From NCBI GenBank assembly GCA_947625655.1, contig CANQPD010000011.1, positions 22,879 through 86,878 on the forward strand: a stretch of DNA of 64,000 nt, given 5' to 3'. Every line of letters starts with the position of its first letter. Positions within the stretch are counted from its first letter, which is position 1. The notes beneath the pieces are model-generated. The model searched no databases. It worked only from the letters and a program-made list of their open reading frames with translations, and had not been told where the DNA came from. Position numbers and translations under genes: made by a program. Shown piece by piece: positions 50,831 through 61,838 of the stretch. Origin of the DNA: an uncultured Dysosmobacter sp. (GTDB lineage Bacteria; Bacillota; Clostridia; Oscillospirales; Oscillospiraceae).

Positions 50831-52016
50831 TACGACGAAAGACATCTGGAATGACGACGACGGCGAGGAGAAGCCGAAGAAGCGCCGCGGGCTGCGGGGC
50901 TTCCTGGTGTTCTTTTTGACGCTGGCCGCCGTGCTGGCGGTGGTGCTGCTGGCCGCCTACCGGGACGGCACCGGCTTTGACGTGCTGCGCCGGTATCTGA
51001 ATTACGGCAGTGTGGAAAAGGTGGGCGGCGAGGCGTACTACGAGTACGACGCCTCCACCCAGAACCGCTTCGCGGCGCTGGGGGAGACCCTGGTGGTGCT
51101 GTCGGAGACCAGCCTCCGCCTTCTGGACGGGGACGGCGGCGAGATCTGGTCCACCTCCGTCAACATGGCCGCGCCGGCGCTGAGCCGGGGCGGCGGCCGC
51201 GCCGTGGCCTACGATGTGGGCGGCACGGCGCTGTATGTGGTGGATGAGAGCGGCCAGGTGATGAGCCTGACCGCCGACGAGGAGGAGCCCTTCATCGCCG
51301 CCACCCTGAATGAACAGGGCTGGCTGGCGGTGACAGCGGAAAAGCGGAATGTCAAGGGCTGCGTCAGCGTTTATAATGAAAACGCGGAACTGGTGTTTAC
51401 ATTCAGATCCTCCCGGCGGTTTGTGACGGACGCCTATGTGGCGGACGACTGCACCGCTCTGGCGGCGGTGACGCTGGGACAGGAGGACAGCGTGTTTGTC
51501 AGCAATGTGGTGCTCTATGACCTGACGAAGCCGGGAGAGGTGGAGCCCATGGCGGATTACGATATCTCCGATGGACTTGTGGCGGCCATTGGACAGCAGG
51601 GAGAAGCGCTGGCCACGGTGTCCGACACCTGCCTGACCTTTGCCGACACGAAGGGAGAGGTGACAGCCACCTATTCTTATGGCGGCGCCTATCTGCGGGA
51701 CTATGACCTCTCCGGCGACGGCTTTGCCGTGCTGCTGCTGAACCGCTACCAATCCGGCAGCGTGGGCCGTCTGGTGACAGTGGACGCAGCGGGAGCGGAG
51801 CTGGGGAGCCTGGATGTGAATGAAGAGGTCTTGAGCGTCTCGGCGGCAGGCCGGTATCTGGCGGTGCTGTACGCGGACCGGCTGATCGTCTACAACCAGG
51901 ATCTGCAGGTATACGCCTCTTTGCAGGGAACCGGCTACGCCAAGGAGATCCTGGTGCGGACGGACGGCTCGGCGCTGCTGCTCTCCGCTGAGAGCGCGGG
52001 GCTGTTCCTTCCATAA
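50823..52016 (+). CDS. DUF5711 family membrane-anchored beta-propeller-like protein
   Basis: The 397-residue protein has a short cytoplasmic basic segment, one membrane helix (about residues 26-48) and a large outside domain of repeated short beta strands (LVVLSETSLRLLDGDGGEIW, ALYVVDESGQVMSL and similar), a beta-propeller pattern. It fits DUF5711, which in Oscillospiraceae is commonly next to a CvpA gene, as here. Function unknown. Confidence 0.82.
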   Translation: MADTTKDIWNDDDGEEKPKKRRGLRGFLVFFLTLAAVLAVVLLAAYRDGTGFDVLRRYLNYGSVEKVGGEAYYEYDASTQNRFAALGETLVVLSETSLRLLDGDGGEIWSTSVNMAAPALSRGGGRAVAYDVGGTALYVVDESGQVMSLTADEEEPFIAATLNEQGWLAVTAEKRNVKGCVSVYNENAELVFTFRSSRRFVTDAYVADDCTALAAVTLGQEDSVFVSNVVLYDLTKPGEVEPMADYDISDGLVAAIGQQGEALATVSDTCLTFADTKGEVTATYSYGGAYLRDYDLSGDGFAVLLLNRYQSGSVGRLVTVDAAGAELGSLDVNEEVLSVSAAGRYLAVLYADRLIVYNQDLQVYASLQGTGYAKEILVRTDGSALLLSAESAGLFLP

Positions 52017-52073
52017 AGCCCAGAAATTTTTAGGGAGTTCACAAAACGTTTACACGCGGAAAGGTAGGAAACT

Positions 52074-52769
52074 TTGACAACACCTGTTATAATAGATGCA
52101 ATTGTGGTCATTCTGTTGGTGGGCTTCACGGCCTATGGCGCGAGGCGGGGACTGCTGCGGGCGCTGGCGGGGCTGCTCATCGTTGTGATGGCGCTGGTGG
52201 GCGCCGGGATGATCGCGGCCGCCTTTTCCGGCCCCGCGGCCAGGCTGGTGGCGCCGGTGATCGGCAAACGCATTGCCCGGCAGGTGGACGAGGCCATGGC
52301 CGTCCAGGCGGAGAGCGCGCAGACGCCGGAAGGGGAAGACGATTTTGAGATCGAAGACCTGCTGGCGCTGCTGGGGCTGGATGAGACGGTGCGGGATTCC
52401 ATGGCCCAGCGCACCCGGGAGACCATCCGGGACACCGGCGTGTCCCTGGCCACGGCCCTGGTGGAGAGCATCGCCCAGTCCGTCATTTACGGTGTGCTGT
52501 ACATTTTGTCGTTTCTGACGCTGCTGGTCCTGCTGCACGTTTTGGCAAAGGCCATGGATCTGCTGCTGAAGCTGCCGGGCCTGCACGGCATGAACGCCCT
52601 GGGCGGCGGACTGCTGGGGCTGATCCAGGGGGCGCTGCTGCTGTTTCTGGCGGTTTGGGCCGCGCGGCAGCTGGGAATGTCCTTTGAGGAGACACCCTGG
52701 ACGGAGGCCCACATCTTTCGCATATTTACGACGCATACGCCGTTGAGCGTACTGTCGTTTCTGCAATGA
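52074..52769 (+). CDS. CvpA-family membrane protein
   Basis: The 231-residue protein starts with TTG 52074 after GGAAAGGTAGGA. Four membrane helices and the CvpA pattern are visible: IIDAIVVILLVGFTAYGARRG, an acidic loop, and GLHGMNALGGGLLGLIQG near the C-terminus. CvpA proteins are linked to envelope homeostasis and colicin-V-type secretion; the role in Clostridia is unclear. Confidence 0.85.
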   Translation: MTTPVIIDAIVVILLVGFTAYGARRGLLRALAGLLIVVMALVGAGMIAAAFSGPAARLVAPVIGKRIARQVDEAMAVQAESAQTPEGEDDFEIEDLLALLGLDETVRDSMAQRTRETIRDTGVSLATALVESIAQSVIYGVLYILSFLTLLVLLHVLAKAMDLLLKLPGLHGMNALGGGLLGLIQGALLLFLAVWAARQLGMSFEETPWTEAHIFRIFTTHTPLSVLSFLQ

Positions 52770-52808
52770 AGGCGGCGCTGAGCCCGCCTGAGTTTCTGGA
52801 GGTATACA

Positions 52809-55133
<2,325 letters not shown>

Positions 55134-55177
55134 TGGAAAATTAGATTTTGTGTTGCGCAGGAGAAGAGGGAGATCAG

Positions 55178-55384
55178 ATGATGTTTCGGAAAATGGAACC
55201 TCGCTGTGCCTATTGCCAGCGGGGGCAGAGAATCAATGAGCGGGACGTGGCCTGCGTCAAGCGGGGCATCGTGCCGGTGGAGCATCACTGCAGGGCGTTC
55301 AAGTACGACCCGCTGAAGCGGGTGCCGCCCCGTCCGGCGGCACTGGATACCGAAAAACTGAAGGAATCGGATTTTTCACTTTGA
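55178..55384 (+). CDS. small cysteine/histidine protein
   Basis: A 68-residue product with CAYCQRGQRI, a further Cys, and EHHCRAFKYDPLKRVPPRP, resembling a short zinc-binding domain. ATG 55178 follows GAGGGAG. It lies directly downstream of the ClpE-like gene and its stop overlaps a following open frame. Function unknown. Confidence 0.7.
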   Translation: MMFRKMEPRCAYCQRGQRINERDVACVKRGIVPVEHHCRAFKYDPLKRVPPRPAALDTEKLKESDFSL

Positions 55385-55443
55385 ATGATGCGGCAGGCGC
55401 CCGGGATTCCCAGGCGCCTGCCGCCGCAAAAGGGGAAAAGGAT

Positions 55444-56265
55444 ATGAAATTGAACAAGGTTTGGGCGCTGTATTACAGCGCCACCGGCACCACGGGCAAG
55501 GTGGCGGCCACTATCGGGTCCGAGCTGGAGGCCCAGCTGGGCCTGCCGCTGGAGGAGGTGCGTTTTACCAAGCCCGCGGAGCGTGAAAAGGAATATACCT
55601 TTACGGAAAATGACCTGGTTGTCGTGGGTACGCCCACGTATGCCGGACGGATGCCCAATAAGATACTGCCGGATTTCCGGGAAAAGCTGGCGGGCGGCGG
55701 CGCATTGGCGGTGCCGGTGGTGCTGTTCGGCAACCGGAGCTACGACAACTCCCTTGCGGAGCTGTGCGCGGTCCTGGAGAGGAATGGGTTCCATACCGTG
55801 GCGGCGGGGGCGTTCGTGGGGCGTCATGCCTTCACGGATGAGCTGGCCTATGGCCGCCCCGGCTGGAGCGATCTGTTTGAGGCGAAGACCTTCGCTAAAA
55901 AGATAGCTGACAAGGTAAAAACCTTGTCAGCTGTTCCGGAGCCGGTGAAGGTCCCCGGGGACCCGGACGCGCCCTATTACGTTCCCAAGGGGATCGACGG
56001 AGCGCCTGTCAATTTCCTGAAAGCCAGGCCCAGGACGCGGCTTGCCAAATGCACCAAGTGCGGCGCCTGCGTCCGGGTGTGCCCCATGGGGGCCATCGAC
56101 CCGCGGGATGTATCCAGCGTGCCCGGGACCTGCATCAAGTGTCAGGCCTGCGTCCGCAAATGCACCAAGGGGGCCAAGTATTTTGACGATCCGGCGTTTC
56201 TCTCCCATGTAGCCATGCTGGAGCGGAGTTTTCAGGAGCCAAGGGAGAACGAGGTGTTTTTATAA
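55444..56265 (+). CDS. EFR1-type flavodoxin-ferredoxin protein
   Basis: The 273-residue protein combines a flavodoxin-like domain (YYSATGTTGKVAATIG, VVGTPTYAGRMPNK, residues 1-165) with two [4Fe-4S] ferredoxin motifs at the C-terminus (CTKCGACVRVCPMGAI and CIKCQACVRKCTKGAK). EFR1 proteins are probable redox carriers in anaerobes. ATG 55444 lies after AAAGGGGAAAAGGA. It ends before a strong terminator. Confidence 0.88.
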   Translation: MKLNKVWALYYSATGTTGKVAATIGSELEAQLGLPLEEVRFTKPAEREKEYTFTENDLVVVGTPTYAGRMPNKILPDFREKLAGGGALAVPVVLFGNRSYDNSLAELCAVLERNGFHTVAAGAFVGRHAFTDELAYGRPGWSDLFEAKTFAKKIADKVKTLSAVPEPVKVPGDPDAPYYVPKGIDGAPVNFLKARPRTRLAKCTKCGACVRVCPMGAIDPRDVSSVPGTCIKCQACVRKCTKGAKYFDDPAFLSHVAMLERSFQEPRENEVFL

Positions 56266-56323
56266 GAGGGCCTCTTTGCACAGGGCGGCTTGCGCGATTT
56301 GGACAGAATTGGACAGGAAAAGG

Positions 56324-56362
56324 ACAGCGCCCCGGCAATGCCGGGGCGCTGTCTTTTTATTT
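56324..56362 (+). terminator. Rho-independent terminator between convergent genes
   Basis: Perfect 13-bp stem ACAGCGCCCCGGC / GCCGGGGCGCTGT with an AAT loop, followed by CTTTTTATTT. It serves the ferredoxin gene and overlaps the end of the convergent carboxypeptidase gene. Confidence 0.92.
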
Positions 56363-57430
56363 GCAGTATTCCCCGTACAGCGTCACATGATCGAAAATGG
56401 CCTGCCAGCTGCTGCTGGCGTCGCCGGTGACGCAGATGTAGCGGTTTCCTGCGTCATCCTCGCCCCAGCTGGCGGCGCAGGAGCCGGACTGGACCACATA
56501 TCCGGTCTTGGCGCCCACCGCCCGGACGGCCTGTTCCGTGTCGTGATCCTCGATCCGGCGCAGGAACCAGTTGGAGAGGGGCTGGCCCTCCGGGTGCTGC
56601 TCCGTGGGGGCGGTCTGATAGGTGTGGGCGGAGAGCACCTGACGGCACAGGTCGTTGTCCATGGCAGCCTTCAGGATCATGGCCATGTCATAGACGGTGC
56701 AGTGGTGTTTCTCATCGTAAATGCCGACGCAGTTGGTAAAGTGGGTGGTTTCGGAAAGGCCCAATTCCTCCGCCTTTTGATTCATCAGCTCCACGAAAGC
56801 CTCCTGGGAGCCGGCCACATAGGCGGCCAGAGCCAGCGAGGCGTCCGCGCCGGAGGGGAGGATGGTGCCGTACAGCAGCTCCTGCACGGTGACGGTCTCG
56901 CCGATCTCATAGCCCACCACGCTGCAGCCGTTGACATAGCAATAGTCCGTGATCTCAATGGTGATGCTCACCGTGTCGCTCAGGCTTTTCAGGTTTTCAA
57001 CGGCCACCAGCAGGGTCATGATCTTTGTCATGGACGCGGGGCTGATAACGGCGCGGGCATTCTTTTCCGCCAGAATGGTATCGCTTTGAAGGTCGATCAC
57101 CACGGCGTAGCCGCTGTTGATGCCGTCGCTCAGATGGACGGTGGAAGCGGTTTCAGCGGCGGCATAGGGCGCTTCCGGCTCCTCCGGGATGACAGCCGGC
57201 GCGGAAATGGGGGTGGCCTGGGCCTCCGGCGTTTCTGTTTCCTGCTTCCCGCCGCCGTTCCGCACCAGAAGGATCACTGCGAGGATCAGCAAAAAAGCGG
57301 CGGCAGGGAGCAGCTGCTTCATCCGCCTGCGGCGGAGTTCCTGCTGTTTCCGCCTGCGGGCCTCAGCCCGGCTGGCCCGGCGGGCGGCCCGTTCTTCCTC
57401 GCTGATGATGGGTGTGTATTGCTCGTCCAT
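56357..57430 (-). CDS. D-alanyl-D-alanine carboxypeptidase (PBP5/DacF family)
   Basis: The 357-residue protein trims peptidoglycan pentapeptides. ATG 57430 has GAGGAG six bases upstream. An Arg-rich cytoplasmic start, one membrane helix (about residues 38-56) and a Pro/Glu linker precede the penicillin-binding domain: SPASMTKIMTLLV (catalytic Ser and Lys), LPSGADASLALA (where many relatives have SGN) and AKTGYVVQSG (KTG). It appears N-terminally anchored, unlike PBP5 proteins that use a C-terminal helix. Confidence 0.88.
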   Translation of the reverse strand: MDEQYTPIISEEERAARRASRAEARRRKQQELRRRRMKQLLPAAAFLLILAVILLVRNGGGKQETETPEAQATPISAPAVIPEEPEAPYAAAETASTVHLSDGINSGYAVVIDLQSDTILAEKNARAVISPASMTKIMTLLVAVENLKSLSDTVSITIEITDYCYVNGCSVVGYEIGETVTVQELLYGTILPSGADASLALAAYVAGSQEAFVELMNQKAEELGLSETTHFTNCVGIYDEKHHCTVYDMAMILKAAMDNDLCRQVLSAHTYQTAPTEQHPEGQPLSNWFLRRIEDHDTEQAVRAVGAKTGYVVQSGSCAASWGEDDAGNRYICVTGDASSSWQAIFDHVTLYGEYCK

Positions 57431-57614
57431 GAATAGCTCCTCATTCGATTCGACATTTTTCTTATTATACCAAAAAGCTCCATGGATTTCACTATGAATT
57501 TTTGCTTGGATAAAATTTCCTGGGCGGCGGCTGAAATTTTTGGGAGGAGCACTGTCAGGCCAAGTTATTTTGGCATAGCCTGACAGTGAAATCGGATTTG
57601 GAGGAGACGGTGTC

Positions 57615-57956
57615 ATGGCACAGGTAACGAACTTTTTTGTAGGAGCCAACAGCGGCGACGGGTTTCAGAATCTGTTCCCGCAGATGGTGGACATTGAGGA
57701 TACATATGATTTCATGGTGCTGAAGGGAGGCCCCGGCGTGGGGAAGAATACCTTCATGCGGGAGGTGGGCCGCGCCATGGAACAGGCGGGGACGGCGGTG
57801 GAGTACCTGTGGTGCTCCGGCGACCCGGATTCCCTGGACGGCGTAGTGCTGCCGGAGATCCGCTGCGCCGTGGTGGACGGCACCAGTCCCCATGCTGCAG
57901 CACCATTAGGACACCCGGCGAAAAAAGTTAGTATTTGCAAGGGTTTGCGGAGATGA
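57615..57956 (+). pseudogene. truncated ATP-binding protein (PRK06851-like), cut by element insertion
   Basis: Residues 1-93 form the start of a conserved clostridial P-loop protein: FFVGANSGDGFQNLFPQM, VLKGGPGVGKNTFMREVG (Walker A) and VVDGTSPH. Immediately after that (near 57893) similarity stops and the frame runs through 20 unrelated codons (start AAAPLGHPAKK) to a stop. Family members are about 350 residues or longer. Downstream DNA is AT-richer and carries an integrase, so the gene seems interrupted by a mobile element. Confidence 0.75.
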
Positions 57957-58416
57957 AAATAATAGGGCACCATTACCCTTGATGGTATCTAAGGACACTT
58001 TTATAAGACAAGCTATCAAAACGACCGGCATAACTGCTCAAAAAACAACTGCCTACCAAATGTAAGCAGTTGAACGGTGCCTGTATGGTTGATTTGATTC
58101 ACCCACTAAAAAGTAGGAGAGAAAATACGAGAGAATTGGCCAAAATCCAGAAAAAATGCCGCTTCAAACAGAAAATCTGCTGAGCGGCTGAAATGTAGAG
58201 GCGGCAATGGCTTGCGGAGGGATTGCAAAATGGACTCGAACCCGTTTGCAGTGGTGCGCGTCGGATTTTGAGTCCGCTGCGTACAACAGGGCTCCGCGGT
58301 ACATGGTGACCGGGTGTGTAGATGATGGTATTTTACGGTGCGCTGTAAGGGCAATCGAACAGAAATAATTTCGACGCCGAGCATTCAAAATCGGCGTAAG
58401 GAGAGGAGATTAAATC
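57957..58416 (+). other. noncoding start of the integrative element with a degenerate tRNA-Leu-like segment
   Basis: No gene is supported. On the minus strand 58230-58290 contains a tRNA-like stretch: an anticodon-arm sequence with loop CTCAAAA (anticodon CAA, leucine) and a GGTTCGAGTCC T-loop segment, but acceptor and D arms are not recognisable. It may be a remnant carried near the attachment site. AAAACAACTGC / GCAGTTG near 58045-58075 forms a small hairpin. Confidence 0.45.
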
Positions 58417-59541
58417 ATGGTTGCCGGTCATTTGCAACAGAGGAAAGGCCATTGGTACATCGTGCTGAATCTGCATGATGAAACGGGAAAGCGGAGATCC
58501 AAGTGGATCGCCACGCACCTGCCCGTACGGGGGAATAAACGCCGCGCGGAAGAGATGCTGTTACAGGCAAGACAGCAGCACACCGATCTCTATCATAGGA
58601 CAGGCCCGGCCAGCCTACTTTTTTCTGACTATATGCTGCAGTGGCTTGCCGGAATGGAAGGAAAGGTGTCTCCCACTACTTACCGAGGCTACCGATCTGT
58701 CATTGAAAACTGTATCTGTCCGTACTTTCGGGAACGGAAGATTACTCTGGCCGGATTGCGGGCCGCAGATCTGGAAGCGTACTATACCTATCTGCAGAAA
58801 CAGGGAGCGTCGCCTAACACTGCGATCCATCATCACGCCAATATACATAAGGCGCTGAAGGATGCCGTCCGGCTTGACTTGGTAAACCGCAATGTGGCCG
58901 AGATTGCGGAGCGGCCGCAAAAGCAAAAGTATCTGCCTGCCCATTACTCCGCAGAAGAAGTCAATTTGCTGCTGGACAAGCTGCGTGGGCATTGGATGTT
59001 CGTGCCGGTTACCCTGTCAGTGTTCTACGGCCTGCGCCGCAGCGAGGTGCTGGGGCTTCAATGGCGCAGCATTGATTTGGAAAACAAGACCATTGCCATT
59101 CAGCACACCAGAGTTGTTGGGACAGTTGACGGAAAGGACATTGCTTTGGGGCGGGATGTACTCAAGCGGAAATCCAGTTATCGGACCCTTCCCATGCCGG
59201 ATGCGGTGCATACGATGCTTCAGGATTTGAAGGTTTCCCGCTATGGAGAAAACTCCGCACCTGCTAGTGACTACATCTGCCTGAACCGGGAAGGCAAGCC
59301 CATCGCGCCCAACTATTTTACCCAGTGCTTCAAGCAGTTTCTGCGCGACAACGGTCTGCGGGAGATCCGTTTGCGCGATTTGAGACATACCTGCGCCTCG
59401 GTACTGGTCCAAAATCGTGTGCCGCTGATCGAGGTTCAGCAGTGGTTGGGACACAGCACCTTGGAAACCACAGCAGACCTGTACGCCCATCTTGAATATG
59501 ACACCAAAGTGGGCAATGCGGAATTGCTCAAAAAAATTTAA
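58417..59541 (+). CDS. tyrosine-type site-specific integrase
   Basis: The 374-residue recombinase has an AP2-like N-terminal arm-binding part, a core-binding SAM-like domain (TTYRGYRSVIENCICPYF), and a catalytic domain with YGLRRSEVLGLQW (first Arg), LRDLRHTCASVLVQ (His and Arg) and LGHSTLETTADLYAHL (His and Tyr). The ATG follows GGAGAGGAG. Its place next to the truncated host gene suggests it mediated that insertion. Confidence 0.95.
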   Translation: MVAGHLQQRKGHWYIVLNLHDETGKRRSKWIATHLPVRGNKRRAEEMLLQARQQHTDLYHRTGPASLLFSDYMLQWLAGMEGKVSPTTYRGYRSVIENCICPYFRERKITLAGLRAADLEAYYTYLQKQGASPNTAIHHHANIHKALKDAVRLDLVNRNVAEIAERPQKQKYLPAHYSAEEVNLLLDKLRGHWMFVPVTLSVFYGLRRSEVLGLQWRSIDLENKTIAIQHTRVVGTVDGKDIALGRDVLKRKSSYRTLPMPDAVHTMLQDLKVSRYGENSAPASDYICLNREGKPIAPNYFTQCFKQFLRDNGLREIRLRDLRHTCASVLVQNRVPLIEVQQWLGHSTLETTADLYAHLEYDTKVGNAELLKKI

Positions 59542-59556
59542 CTGGGGGAATGGAAT

Positions 59557-59877
59557 ATGACAATCAAAGAATGTTTGACTCAGCTTTCTGCGGAAGATTT
59601 GACCTATGTAAAAGAGTATTGTGAGAGCATCCGGCCCTTTGAAGTGGAACCGAGTACTACTTACGAATTCAACGGGGAATTCAGCGATCTTGATGGAGAG
59701 CGCATCGGCGCAGAGATCACCCTGTCCGAGGATCATCAAATCGAGGATATGTTCTGCGCCTGCGGTGCCGGCGGTCTGTGTGTTCACCTTGCGGCAATGA
59801 TGTTTGATATGGAGGAGCGAAGCACCCTGTTCTTTTCAAGTTGTCTCGCTCAACAGAATCTTAATGTTCGTGGTTGA
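59557..59877 (+). CDS. mini SWIM zinc-finger protein
   Basis: A 106-residue protein 15 bases after the integrase. Residues about 65-90 hold a SWIM-type zinc motif, MFCACGAGGLCVHLAAMMF (CxC then CxH). SWIM domains usually occur in larger proteins such as SWI2/SNF2 helicases; here only the finger with a short leader remains. It might be a fragment or an excision/regulation factor. Spacing suggests co-transcription with the integrase. Confidence 0.65.
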   Translation: MTIKECLTQLSAEDLTYVKEYCESIRPFEVEPSTTYEFNGEFSDLDGERIGAEITLSEDHQIEDMFCACGAGGLCVHLAAMMFDMEERSTLFFSSCLAQQNLNVRG

Positions 59878-59967
59878 AGCCTGTTTTGTAATGAAAGTTA
59901 TACAGTTTTCATTACAAGAAGGCGGAATTGCCGAGGCTTGATTTTCGCCCTGAAGAGGGAGAATCAC

Positions 59968-60010
59968 GTACCAAAACGGCAATAAAGGCTTTCTATTGCC
60001 GTTTTGGTAC
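59968..60010 (+). repeat. perfect 17-bp inverted repeat
   Basis: GTACCAAAACGGCAATA (59968-59984) and its exact reverse complement (59994-60010) with a nine-base loop. It overlaps the 3' end of the minus-strand gene and lacks a T tract, so it is not a standard terminator. Confidence 0.85.
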
Positions 60011-60217
60011 GCGCAGATGGTGCAGCAGTCTCTTGATAAAGCGGCGGAGTGCATTCAAACGCCCTGGCATCTTTCCATCTATGAGGTCTTGAATACGTTT
60101 TTCAAATTCCGGTGAAAACTCATGCTGGTTTTGAGGATCGTAGCCTTCTTCGAGGTGCGCTACATAGATCTCACATGATCTTGCAGCTGCTTTGCGCAGC
60201 ATTTCTTCCGTAATCAT
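59993..60217 (-). CDS. small hypothetical protein
   Basis: A 74-residue protein starting MITEEMLRKAAARSCEIYV, with GAGGAGG before the ATG. The N-terminal half is acidic and helical (FSPEFEKRIQDLIDG), the C-terminal 25 residues are strongly basic (RRFIKRLLHHLRVPKRQ). Similar small acidic/basic proteins occur on clostridial mobile elements; function unknown. Confidence 0.65.
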   Translation of the reverse strand: MITEEMLRKAAARSCEIYVAHLEEGYDPQNQHEFSPEFEKRIQDLIDGKMPGRLNALRRFIKRLLHHLRVPKRQ

Positions 60218-60310
60218 AAATATCCTCCTCTCATCTACACTAATACGATGGAGGAGGTGGATTTTGGACACCCGATATAACTTTTCTTAAAATTATTTTT
60301 CCAAACATTA

Positions 60311-60348
60311 AGGAGAGCCTTGCATCACTTAAGTGCAAAGGCTCTCCT
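60311..60348 (-). terminator. hairpin terminator after the Fic gene
   Basis: AGGAGAGCC (60311-60319) pairs with GGCTCTCCT (60340-60348), extended by TTGCA/TGCAA; moderate T-rich sequence follows on both sides. Confidence 0.65.
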
Positions 60349-60360
60349 GTTTGTTATAGT

Positions 60361-61104
60361 TTATTCCGGCTGTTCGGTGTCATTGCTGTCAGCGTAGACA
60401 TGGGGCTGCTCCTGATAATTGGAAACATGGTAATCACCGAGAACAGAATAGTCCTTGGCCTTTGCCAACTCAGCTTCCGGTTCATCATCCAGCAGGCCGG
60501 CGGCATCATAGTAGATGTTTTCCAGATACTCGTATTTGGAGTACATCCCCTGTGTACACCAAACCAGGGCATTTCGCACATAGGCTGCGTGTTCGGCGAA
60601 CAAGTCGTAGTCCAGCTCAATGCCCATCTTTGCGGCGAGCAAAACAGAGAAAGCAATCACGGCGCGGGTGTTACCCTCACGGAAGGGATGCGTCTGCCAA
60701 ATCGCCGCAGTGATGCGGACGATTTTGAACAGCAGCGTCTTGGGATCTTCCGAATATTTGAGTTTCGAAATCTCCTTAGATGACATATCCAACTGCTTTT
60801 TGATGTTCTCCGGCTGAGCATAACGGACCGTATCACCACCCAGGACGTCTTCGCGCTTCATGATGTTGATGGTGCGGAATTCGCCGGCCCATTCATAGAT
60901 GCCGCCGAAAATTGTGCGGTGGATCTGGCACAGCGTATCGGTGTTGAATTTGGGATATTCCTGAGCATAGACGATCCCCATGGTCATCCGTGTCAGATCG
61001 CCCTCGATGCGTTTCAGCTCCTCGCTGGTTTTGACTCCCGGGATATTTTTTAGAACTGGGACATCGTCATAGAGGTACGGATCTTTGTGCCAGTTGTTCT
61101 TCAT
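60361..61104 (-). CDS. Fic-domain protein (probable AMPylating toxin)
   Basis: The 247-residue protein carries the complete Fic motif HPFREGNTR (residues 139-147) and the IFGGIYEWAGEFRTINI flap region (about 65-82), so it should transfer AMP or a related group to a target protein. I do not see a clear inhibitory (S/T)xxxE(G/N) helix inside it. Its ATG overlaps the stop of the upstream gene by four bases, a toxin-antitoxin-like arrangement. Confidence 0.9.
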   Translation of the reverse strand: MKNNWHKDPYLYDDVPVLKNIPGVKTSEELKRIEGDLTRMTMGIVYAQEYPKFNTDTLCQIHRTIFGGIYEWAGEFRTINIMKREDVLGGDTVRYAQPENIKKQLDMSSKEISKLKYSEDPKTLLFKIVRITAAIWQTHPFREGNTRAVIAFSVLLAAKMGIELDYDLFAEHAAYVRNALVWCTQGMYSKYEYLENIYYDAAGLLDDEPEAELAKAKDYSVLGDYHVSNYQEQPHVYADSNDTEQPE

Positions 61105-61631
61105 CGAGATACCTCCATCACACGATAATCCTGCAACGCAGGAAGATAAAAGTCAGCAAAGGACTTCTCACCTTTGGCCCATAGCTGAAGGTTTTCCTCA
61201 GTGCGTTCTTTGGCAGGGAGGCCCTCCAAAGAAGTCATCGCTTTAGCAAAAGAGAGCGCTTTCTCTCGTTTAGAAACTGGTAGTGCATCCATGTCAGCAC
61301 ACTGCCGTAAAAAGAAAAACGTACGACTGAGCTGCTCGTCTAAAATCTTGACTGCTTTTTCCAACCTATCGAGATTGGCACTATTCTCCTCGATCGCTTT
61401 AATTAGTGCTTCTCTATCAAATAGTTTTCTGCGAACTGATGCCACTTCGGATTCGCGGAGATACTCACTTCTTTTTTTACCAAAAGAGGTATACTGCAAA
61501 TAGTGATACTCTTTACCAGCAATCTTTTTGGTTGTGATATATCCTCTAGGAATAGATTTTAAGCGTTGCTTCAACTTCGTTTGAGAGTATAGGAGCACAG
61601 AATATTCATTATAGAGTTCTTGATATTTCAT
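61101..61631 (-). CDS. Fic-associated helical protein
   Basis: A 176-residue protein with a start KYQELYNEYSVLLYSQTKLK, a beta-like patch GYITTKKIAGKEYHYLQYTS (common in plasmid-borne small proteins), then a long helical region. GGAGGGG precedes its ATG. It always could act as the Fic partner because the genes overlap, but I cannot identify a canonical antitoxin motif. It is transcribed from its own promoter. Confidence 0.75.
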   Translation of the reverse strand: MKYQELYNEYSVLLYSQTKLKQRLKSIPRGYITTKKIAGKEYHYLQYTSFGKKRSEYLRESEVASVRRKLFDREALIKAIEENSANLDRLEKAVKILDEQLSRTFFFLRQCADMDALPVSKREKALSFAKAMTSLEGLPAKERTEENLQLWAKGEKSFADFYLPALQDYRVMEVSR

Positions 61632-61655
61632 GCTTACCCCTCCTTGATTATAGAT

Positions 61656-61685
61656 ATAATATCACGAGTTAACCCCTTTAATCAA
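61656..61685 (-). promoter_or_regulatory. promoter of the Fic operon
   Basis: On the minus strand TTGATT (61685-61680) and TATTAT (61661-61656) are separated by 18 bp. GGGGTTAACTC lies in the spacer and could be part of an autoregulatory operator. Confidence 0.6.
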
Positions 61686-61760
61686 CGGAAAATTTTAATA
61701 GAGAGTTAAATTGCCTTTGAATATAAATATTGTGCATTACACTATAGGAATTCAGCAAAC

Positions 61761-61801
61761 AGTAAGGCAAGGACATCTACCGCCGATGTCCTTGCCTTAC
61801 T
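61761..61801 (-). terminator. long hairpin after the TPR/PIN gene
   Basis: A perfect 17-bp stem AGTAAGGCAAGGACATC / GATGTCCTTGCCTTACT with a seven-base loop. The T tract is poor on the minus strand, so it may act in RNA stability as well as termination. Confidence 0.65.
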
Positions 61802-61838
61802 GGGCTTATTTAATCCTGTAATAAAAATTGTTTTTGCC

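Noticed and set aside
56810..56860. SGA instead of SGN in the D,D-carboxypeptidase as an inactivating change
   Set aside because: SxxK and KTG motifs are intact, and an SGAD variant appears to be a subfamily feature rather than a loss.
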